Source: Promethearchaeota archaeon (GTDB lineage: Archaea; Asgardarchaeota; Lokiarchaeia; Sigynarchaeales; SOKP01). Taken from it: DNA of 29,030 nt. Both the position numbers and the translations under genes were made by a program. Every line of letters begins with the position of its first letter. Position 1 is the stretch's first letter. Below the pieces are notes generated by a model. The model was not told the DNA's origin. It saw nothing but the letters and a program-made list of their open reading frames with translations, and made no database searches. The stretch covers positions 1 to 29,030 of the forward strand of contig WJKD01000460.1 in NCBI GenBank assembly GCA_014729315.1. Reading direction: 5' to 3'. This document shows positions 23,488-29,030 of this stretch, one piece after another.

Positions 23488-24672
23488 CTAACCTAATTTT
23501 TTATATTCTTCCAATATTTTATTTGCCACATCAGTTGTAGAACCGTATTTCTTTTCCTTACGATAATTGGGAGGTACCACATCAGCAGGAAGCGTTTTCC
23601 AATTTTTATCAATTTCAAGCGCCCCGGCTAATGTATTTTCTAAAACTTTCAATAAATTTTTGGATTCATTAACATAACCTAGGTAATCCAGCATCATGCA
23701 AGCAGAGATAATGGTTGCGCTCGGATTTGCAATGTTCATACCTGTTATATCGGGTGCAGAACCGTGAGTAGGCTCAAAATAGGGTGTTTTAGAACCGTAT
23801 ACACCAGAACCTGCTAAACCCAAACCTCCAATAATCTGTGCGGCTTCGTCCGAGAGGATATCTCCCATCATATTTGGAATGACTATTGTATCGTGCTCTG
23901 CGGGAAAGCGTATCAATCTCGCAGCAAAATCATCCACAATATAAGTCTCAACTTTAAGCTCCGGATACTTCTTTTTTGCGATCTTTTTTATCCTCTCAAT
24001 GAACATTCCGTCTTGAGCTCGAAGGACATTTGGTTTACAGACTATCTCTAATAATCCTTTTCCAACGCCTTCTTCTTTCCTTTTTTCGCATAATTGGCAC
24101 GCAACTTCTCCAATTCTGTCCGTTGCTTTTGGAGACACAATTCTTAAACCATAAACAGCCTTTCTTGTCCAGCGTTCTATATCAGCTTTATAGATAAGAC
24201 CCTTTTTAATAAGCTTTCTCAGTTTTCCTTCTTTGCCAGCAGACGCATACATACCTTCTGTGTTTTCTCTAACAAAAGCGTAATTTACATTTTCAACGCA
24301 TTCCGTCTTCAAATTCGTATAAACACCTTTAAAATACTTTATTGGTCTAATATTTGCGTAATTACCTAAGCCCCAACGCAAATACGCCAGAACTTGCGTA
24401 GCAGTTTCGTGAATAGCTCCAAAAAGAACGGCGTCGCAGTTATCAACACTATTCCGGGTCTCGTCTGGAAAAGCAGTACCATACTTTTCCATAGCACTTT
24501 CGCCGCATGGCATTTCTTTTATTATCAATCCAGGAACTTTCATCGCTTTTAAAACACCAACAGTCGCGTTAATCACTTCTGGTCCGATTCCGTCTCCTCC
24601 TAAGGCGGTGACGACTTTTTCCTTCTTTTCTATATTTGGACTCTTTAAGACGCTAATATTTTCTTCTGTCAT
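23488..24672 (-). CDS. Isocitrate/isopropylmalate-family dehydrogenase (NAD-type)
   Basis: 394-aa beta-decarboxylating dehydrogenase. Visible active-site parts: Tyr142 (FVRENTEGMY), Lys213 (CKPNVLRAQDG), metal aspartates Asp271/Asp275 (MMGDILSDEAAQ) and an Asp in YIVDDFAA, Arg99, Arg109 and Arg135. Asp308 in THGSAPDITG, rather than the Lys-Tyr of NADP-isocitrate dehydrogenases, indicates NAD+. The substrate loop reads HETATQVLAYLRWGLGNYANIRP: it has neither the Ser-x-Asn of classic isocitrate dehydrogenase nor the full LLRLRK of isopropylmalate dehydrogenase, so isocitrate, homoisocitrate, 3-isopropylmalate and malate-type substrates are all open. Its place between a LeuC/LeuD-type dehydratase and korDABG favours a product 2-oxoacid such as 2-oxoglutarate. 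A residue 1-20 Ser/Lys extension precedes the Rossmann core. Confidence 0.87.
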   Translation of the reverse strand: MTEENISVLKSPNIEKKEKVVTALGGDGIGPEVINATVGVLKAMKVPGLIIKEMPCGESAMEKYGTAFPDETRNSVDNCDAVLFGAIHETATQVLAYLRWGLGNYANIRPIKYFKGVYTNLKTECVENVNYAFVRENTEGMYASAGKEGKLRKLIKKGLIYKADIERWTRKAVYGLRIVSPKATDRIGEVACQLCEKRKEEGVGKGLLEIVCKPNVLRAQDGMFIERIKKIAKKKYPELKVETYIVDDFAARLIRFPAEHDTIVIPNMMGDILSDEAAQIIGGLGLAGSGVYGSKTPYFEPTHGSAPDITGMNIANPSATIISACMMLDYLGYVNESKNLLKVLENTLAGALEIDKNWKTLPADVVPPNYRKEKKYGSTTDVANKILEEYKKLG

Positions 24673-24817
24673 AATTATTGCTTTTCATGTTTAGCTATTT
24701 TCTATATATTGATAAAGGAAGCACTTCTTTTTTAGACTATATTTTATTCTATGATAAAATGGTATTAAATCACAATAGAGAAAATTTAAAAATAGAAAAA
24801 TATTTTTTTTTTTGAAA

Positions 24818-25348
24818 TTACTTATTCTTTAATTCTTTTAAGAGCATCTCCTCTAAACCACCGTTCTTCAATATGTTCAATAGTATTGGATGAATTTGTT
24901 TTCCCTTTAATATTTTATTTGTTCTCAAATTCTTAACTTCCGCTTTTGGCACATTTATTTCTATTTGATCTCCTTGAGTGAACTCATCTAACACATTTTT
25001 AACCTCCAAAATAGGAAGTGCTCGCGCAAAAGAAGACCTATAAAAGATGCGAGCAAATGATTCCGCCACGATTGCTACAATTCCTTTAGCTTGCAGTATT
25101 GCTGGGCCGGTCTCACGACTTGAACCACATCCGAAATTTCTCCCTCCCACTATTACGTCGCCATCTTTAACTTTGGAGGGAAAGTTTTTATGAATTGTTT
25201 CGCACGTATGTTCTAACGTAGCTTGTAAGTCGTCTAAATACTGTCCGGGAGATATTGCATCGGTATCGACGTTATCGGGAAAGATCCACAATTTTCCCCT
25301 AATTATTTCTTTATATTCTTTAATTGCATCTTTTCCTACTATTGCCAT
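24818..25348 (-). CDS. Aconitase-family (LeuD-like) small subunit
   Basis: 176-aa swivel-domain subunit of a two-subunit hydro-lyase. The GGRNFGCGSSRETGPAIL block (residues 68-85) and VDTDAISPGQYL (27-38) are diagnostic. In archaeal LeuD/HacB proteins a YLRx or YLVx loop reads the substrate; here it is YLDD (37-40), with acidic instead of basic or small residues, so substrate choice may be unusual. Starts 12 bases after the large-subunit stop with GGTGAG three bases before the ATG. Partner of the large subunit; together they would isomerise a 2- to a 3-hydroxy di- or tricarboxylate. Confidence 0.9.
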   Translation of the reverse strand: MAIVGKDAIKEYKEIIRGKLWIFPDNVDTDAISPGQYLDDLQATLEHTCETIHKNFPSKVKDGDVIVGGRNFGCGSSRETGPAILQAKGIVAIVAESFARIFYRSSFARALPILEVKNVLDEFTQGDQIEINVPKAEVKNLRTNKILKGKQIHPILLNILKNGGLEEMLLKELKNK

Positions 25349-25360
25349 TAACTCACCATT

Positions 25361-26626
25361 CTAATAATCCTTTGGATCTGTTATCACTCCATTAAGTGCG
25401 GAAGCCGCAACAGTTGCGGGAGAGCCCAAATAAATTTCAGAAGCTGCACTTCCCATTCTTCCTTGAAAATTCCGATTTGAGCTAGATATACATCTTTCAC
25501 TAGGACCTAATACGCCTCCTTGGGCTCCAAAGCATGCTCCGCAGTTTGGGTTAGTAATTATTGCCCCTGCTTTAATAAGTGTTTCTGCAACGCCAGTCTT
25601 AGCAGCCTCGAGCCATACTTCTTGAGAAGCAGGGGTTACGATCATTCTAACATCTTTATGTATCTTTTTGCCCTTTAAAATTTTAGCTGCGACGACTAAA
25701 TCCTCATATCTTCCGTTTGTACAAGAACCAAGAAATGCCTGATTAATCTTAATTTCGGAAAGTTCTGACGCAGGTTTGACATTATCTACCGTATGAGGGC
25801 AAGACACTTGTGGCTCGAGGTTATTAACGTTAATCTCGTAATTCTTTTCGTAATTTGCGTCGTCGTCCGGTTTCACGAGATTCAATGATTCAGACACTCT
25901 TCCTTTGAGCCACTCAAGAATTTTTTGATCCGGTGGTCCAAATGCGAATTTGGCTCCCAGCTCCAAGGCAAAGTTTGACATAGTCATTCTCGACGAAATG
26001 CTTAAATTTCTCATCGTGTCGCCTGTAAATTCCACAGACTTATAATTTGCTATTTCCGCTGTATATTCGCCGGCAATTTTAATAATTATGTCTTTGCTCA
26101 TAACATTTTGCGGGAGAGTGCCTGTGATGTGAAATTTAATTGTTTGTGGTACTTTAAACCATAGTTCTCCTTTAACATACGCGTAAAAAAGGTCAGTGTT
26201 TCCAACTCCGCAACTTGCTGCGTTGAACGCACCGTATGTGGGAGTGTGACTATCCCCACCAACTATTAGCATACCCGGTTTAATGTGTCCTTTTTCTGGT
26301 AGTACTTGATGACAAATCCCCTCTCTTATATCATAAAAGTTTTCTATTTTGTGTTTTTTAACAAACTTTCTGATTAGATCGTGGACAGCAGCCCACTTTT
26401 CTGTAGGAGCAGGACAATAATGATCGAATAGAATTATTATTTTGCTCGGATCGAACACTTTACGTTTTTTAGAAGGTCGAATTTTACGAAAATCCAAGAG
26501 AACTTTCGCAGTACCAAAATGGCTCATTATCAAATCAATCTTTGCATTAATAATATTCTCAGGAACTATTTCACCATCTCCAATTACATGCGTAGAGAGA
26601 ATCTTTTCCGCAATGGTCATGCTCAC
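25361..26626 (-). CDS. Aconitase-family (LeuC/HacA-like) large subunit
   Basis: 421-aa large subunit of a 3-isopropylmalate dehydratase/homoaconitase-type enzyme; normal archaeal length. [4Fe-4S] ligands are Cys302 in GSCTNG and Cys362/Cys365 in NPNCGACFG. FDHYCPAP (residues 68-75), GGDSHTPTYGA (123-133) and NRNFQGRMGS (384-393) complete the active site. The chosen start is GTG at 26624-26626, supported by GGTGA seven bases upstream; the next Met (residue 3) would be spaced poorly. It starts only 33 bases after the stop of the third GPH transporter, so co-transcription with it is likely. Stops with TAG, and the small-subunit ORF follows in the same frame. Confidence 0.9.
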   Translation of the reverse strand: MSMTIAEKILSTHVIGDGEIVPENIINAKIDLIMSHFGTAKVLLDFRKIRPSKKRKVFDPSKIIILFDHYCPAPTEKWAAVHDLIRKFVKKHKIENFYDIREGICHQVLPEKGHIKPGMLIVGGDSHTPTYGAFNAASCGVGNTDLFYAYVKGELWFKVPQTIKFHITGTLPQNVMSKDIIIKIAGEYTAEIANYKSVEFTGDTMRNLSISSRMTMSNFALELGAKFAFGPPDQKILEWLKGRVSESLNLVKPDDDANYEKNYEINVNNLEPQVSCPHTVDNVKPASELSEIKINQAFLGSCTNGRYEDLVVAAKILKGKKIHKDVRMIVTPASQEVWLEAAKTGVAETLIKAGAIITNPNCGACFGAQGGVLGPSERCISSSNRNFQGRMGSAASEIYLGSPATVAASALNGVITDPKDY

Positions 26627-26633
26627 ACTTATT

Positions 26634-26638
26634 TCACC
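26634..26638 (-). promoter_or_regulatory. Ribosome-binding site deciding the LeuC-like GTG start
   Basis: GGTGA on the minus strand, seven bases upstream of GTG (26624-26626). The alternative ATG two codons inside would be 13 bases away, so GTG is preferred. Confidence 0.6.
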
Positions 26639-26659
26639 ACGAATTAGTAATTGATTTCC

Positions 26660-28084
26660 TCACAGATTAAGTTCAAGTAATTTCTTCTTGTTCAATTCAA
26701 CTTTCTCGGGTTTTAAATCGTAAAGCAAGCCGAACAGAAGTCCTGCGATGAGCATGAGTATTAGCGGAATTAAAGCAAATTGAATTCTCAAACCCCAAAT
26801 TGCTAAGTCAGGTTGATTTTCTATGCCAGGGTTAAAACCCGTTGTCAAGTGAATTGCCCAGAAAGTAAATGCCTGGATTATTATTGATAACCGAACCATG
26901 AATGTTCTTATACCTAAAAAGATACCTTCTTGTCGCTTTTGAGTGTCAATTACAATTTCATCAATGCAATCTGAAAATACGAGTTGATTTCCAAGGTAAA
27001 TCGATCCCAATCCAAATCCCAAAATTCCAATTAAAATGACTAACATCATCAATCCCTGAAAAAATATTAGTGGTATAAGAAAGATTACTGCCCAAAATAG
27101 TCCAATCAAGAATAAATTTCTATGTCCAACCTTTCCAACAAGTTTTGCCCATAAAATTACGCCTAATAACTGACCTACCAATAAAGCCGCAGCGATATAT
27201 ACTTCGCTAGAGGCAGGTAATCCCAAAATATATGGCACAATGTAAGGTATTGAAGCCATCATTATCGTAATTAGGGAATGGAAGGCGAGATAAGCCAAAA
27301 GATAGGCAAGAAAATTCTTGTGCTTTAGAGCAATTTTCATAGATTTAAAAAAAGAGTCTTGCTTTTTGTTCTCTTCGGCGTAAACATGCGCACAATCTAT
27401 CATTTCCTTGGTTTCTTTACTACCGGGCAACGATAATAGAAACGCTCCAAAAGAAATAAATGCCATGACAATCATTGCGATCACGTACGATTGCTTATCG
27501 CCGTAAGTAATGAATAATGGAGGAAGAAGCGTACCTAGCGCAGTTGCTAATAAGCCTAAAGGGCTTCCAATACCTGCGATTTTTCTTCTTTCCTTATCAG
27601 AGCGAAATTTATCTGGAAAGAGGGCATAATAATTCGTCATCCATCCGGAATAAACCGCATCGTAAAGACAAATTGAAAACAGTAGCCAGCCAAATATAAA
27701 CATAGAGTGAGTAGTAGCATCAAGGTTAGGTGGTGTAAAGACAATTATAATGAGAAAGCAATATGGAATACCTGTGGCTACTATCCAAGGAAACCTACGT
27801 CCCCATTTGTTCCAGAATCGATTTGGTTTGTCAGAAAAATAACCGATTAACGGATCGTTTATCATGTTCCAGAAACCATATAATACATACGCAATTAGAA
27901 CTAAAGTAACATCCAAGCGAACTTCGTTCTCGTAAAATGCGAAGACTCTCGCTGCAAATACCGTAAATAAAAACGAACGAACAAAATAGCCAAATGAGAA
28001 AGAAGTATACACTTTTGAGGGGTATTTATAACCCGAATCATCTAAACAAGCATCCGATTGTGAATTATTTTGATTTTTACTCAT
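26660..28084 (-). CDS. GPH-family MFS transporter (paralogue 3)
   Basis: 474 aa with about 12 membrane helices. It has the same GFWNMINDPLIGYFSDK block (residues 70-86), RRFPW loop, SDKERRK loop and QKRQEG loop as the two plus-strand paralogues, but a longer hydrophilic N-terminus (residues 1-22, rich in Asn, Ser, Asp). Asp77 equals MelB Asp59; MelB Asp55 is Asn73. It heads a likely operon with the LeuC/LeuD-like subunits 33 bases downstream. That raises the chance that its cargo is a carboxylate or a precursor used by that pathway, although the family mostly moves glycosides. A 14-bp palindrome lies 56 bases upstream of its ATG. Confidence 0.9.
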   Translation of the reverse strand: MSKNQNNSQSDACLDDSGYKYPSKVYTSFSFGYFVRSFLFTVFAARVFAFYENEVRLDVTLVLIAYVLYGFWNMINDPLIGYFSDKPNRFWNKWGRRFPWIVATGIPYCFLIIIVFTPPNLDATTHSMFIFGWLLFSICLYDAVYSGWMTNYYALFPDKFRSDKERRKIAGIGSPLGLLATALGTLLPPLFITYGDKQSYVIAMIVMAFISFGAFLLSLPGSKETKEMIDCAHVYAEENKKQDSFFKSMKIALKHKNFLAYLLAYLAFHSLITIMMASIPYIVPYILGLPASSEVYIAAALLVGQLLGVILWAKLVGKVGHRNLFLIGLFWAVIFLIPLIFFQGLMMLVILIGILGFGLGSIYLGNQLVFSDCIDEIVIDTQKRQEGIFLGIRTFMVRLSIIIQAFTFWAIHLTTGFNPGIENQPDLAIWGLRIQFALIPLILMLIAGLLFGLLYDLKPEKVELNKKKLLELNL

Positions 28085-28139
28085 ATCCCTATCGTTTTAA
28101 TTTGCTAAATAGTTATTTTGATATACTCATCGAAGTTTA

Positions 28140-28153
28140 AATAGATATCTATT
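28140..28153. promoter_or_regulatory. 14-bp perfect palindrome upstream of the transporter/leuCD-like operon
   Basis: AATAGATATCTATT, its own reverse complement over all 14 bases, in the 142-bp gap upstream of the third GPH transporter. Position suits an operator for a dimeric regulator. It is AT-rich, so chance is possible. Confidence 0.4.
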
Positions 28154-28226
28154 CTAAAACTATTTAGTGTTATCTGACACGAACAGGATAATTTTATAAA
28201 TAGAATAAAAAAAATAATGAATAAAA

Positions 28227-28925
28227 TTATAATCGTTTTTTTAACCAGTCTGGTGTTATCCATCCGAAATAAAATACGATGGAACTAACCATCAATATAA
28301 TTCTAGTAATGGGAAAGTCTAAAATTGCGTCTAGAACCGAACCAGTCGACCATAATATAAAAGCAACCAACAGAAATTTACCTTTAAAAGATATCTCTTT
28401 ATCGGGAGATTTAATCGATCTTACAGAGATTAATAGGCCAGTTATTAATACGATAATTATTACAAAGATAAAGTATCCAATAATTGTGGTTGACCAAGCA
28501 GTATCAACTGGTCCTTCTTTTATTCCTATAAGTTCTGTGTTGGTAATCAAAGCGAAAGCAATGTAAATCTCGATAATGATATTCAATATTAAAAATACTA
28601 TAAATATAATCAGTTGTTTTTCCTTATAAAGAAATTCAGTTGCTGCTGCAATCCAAAGCATAAAAAACATCGGTACTAATCCGATTGCGACGAAAAAATA
28701 GACTACTTCGATAAGGGGCATACCGGTGATTAGATAAGAAACAAAAGATATTGAAACTGCCATGTAAGGGCTAGACATACCAATCCATCCGAGACCAACG
28801 TATAATAAGGTTTTTTGCTTATATCTAAAGTATTTCAACGCTATAACGATACCCACATAAACAACTATAATCGTAAATATTAGTCCCGTTAATCCATTAG
28901 CAAACTCATCTGTTGTAAGAGTCAT
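28227..28925 (-). CDS. Seven-helix membrane protein, function unknown
   Basis: 232 aa with seven predicted membrane helices at about residues 9-31, 38-64, 72-95, 103-125, 143-167, 182-203 and 206-224, joined by short loops. The longest is a basic loop RSIKSPDKEISFKGK after helix 5. No catalytic or cofactor motif is evident; the ending ITPDWLKKRL is reminiscent of sensor-type 7-TM modules, with no attached kinase or output domain. Such stand-alone 7-TM proteins appear often in Asgard-type genomes (recalled, not searched). The start has GAGG nine bases upstream. It is on the same strand as, and upstream of, the transporter/leuCD-like operon, but 142 bp apart. Confidence 0.75.
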   Translation of the reverse strand: MTLTTDEFANGLTGLIFTIIVVYVGIVIALKYFRYKQKTLLYVGLGWIGMSSPYMAVSISFVSYLITGMPLIEVVYFFVAIGLVPMFFMLWIAAATEFLYKEKQLIIFIVFLILNIIIEIYIAFALITNTELIGIKEGPVDTAWSTTIIGYFIFVIIIVLITGLLISVRSIKSPDKEISFKGKFLLVAFILWSTGSVLDAILDFPITRIILMVSSIVFYFGWITPDWLKKRL

Positions 28926-29030
28926 ACATTATATCCTCAGTTTAAATTTTGAGTTATAAATTTTTATCTTTAATTAATTAATTAGGGTATAAATCTATCT
29001 TCGAGTTTTCTTAATTAAACTTTCGTATTA
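28926..29030. promoter_or_regulatory. Upstream region of the 7-TM gene
   Basis: AT-rich sequence to the window end, with a TTAATTAATTAATTA run (about 28972-28986). It should contain the promoter of the minus-strand 7-TM gene. No coding frame is seen. Confidence 0.3.

Noticed and set aside
28279..28566. Plus-strand frame of 95 codons opposite the 7-TM gene
   Set aside because: Antisense to a gene with seven well-formed membrane helices; no independent support.

Overview
The window is AT-rich, intron-free, tightly packed DNA from an anaerobic archaeon. The best guess is an Asgard (Promethearchaeota, Lokiarchaeia-like) genome. Reasons: zinc-ribbon orphan proteins of a style I associate with that group, a four-subunit ferredoxin-linked 2-oxoacid oxidoreductase, an F420-type FrhB domain, T-tract terminators without hairpins, and a secreted collagen-like/beta-helix protein. 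The lineage is inferred from family content, not from a marker gene; no rRNA, tRNA or CRISPR array was seen.

Region 1 (about 0.2-6.1 kb) looks like a D-amino-acid / N-acyl-amino-acid salvage locus. It has RidA (enamine/imine deaminase), a PLP + zinc D-threonine-aldolase/D-serine-dehydratase-like enzyme, and a divergent GPH-type MFS transporter translationally coupled to an N-acyl-D-amino-acid deacylase with a complete metal site. A zinc-ribbon orphan lies between them. Region 2 (6.2-8.3 kb) holds a decayed ArsB/NhaD/CitMHS-type ion transporter, with one reading frame cut by three stop codons, and a PsbP/DcrB-like small protein. Region 3 (8.5-13 kb) is a redox/methyl-transfer-like group: a QueG-like 4Fe-4S protein, a four-cluster ferredoxin, a URO-D/MtaA-like protein and a second GPH transporter.

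Region 4 (13.0-15.0 kb) is a surface protein gene: membrane anchor, acidic collagen-like Gly-X-Y stretch, Ig-like domain and a parallel beta-helix with a 28-residue period. It is knocked out of frame exactly at an (AT)8 microsatellite; removing one AT unit restores a perfect 28-residue repeat and a protein of about 592 aa. Region 5 (15.5-18.4 kb) has a ceramidase-like + PIG-L deacetylase fusion and a second zinc-ribbon orphan.

Region 6 (18.5-28.1 kb, all minus strand) is a central-carbon module. In transcription order it contains a third GPH transporter, LeuC/aconitase-like large and small subunits, an NAD-type isocitrate/isopropylmalate-family dehydrogenase, then korD-korA-korB-korG and a FrhB-PyrK fusion flavoprotein. 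A 7-TM membrane protein closes the window. A coherent but inferred picture: N-acylated (D-)amino compounds are imported and deacylated; D-hydroxyamino acids are dehydrated to imines that RidA hydrolyses to 2-oxoacids; 2-oxoacids are oxidised by the ferredoxin-dependent oxidoreductase; and the FrhB-PyrK fusion moves the electrons to F420 and/or NAD(P).
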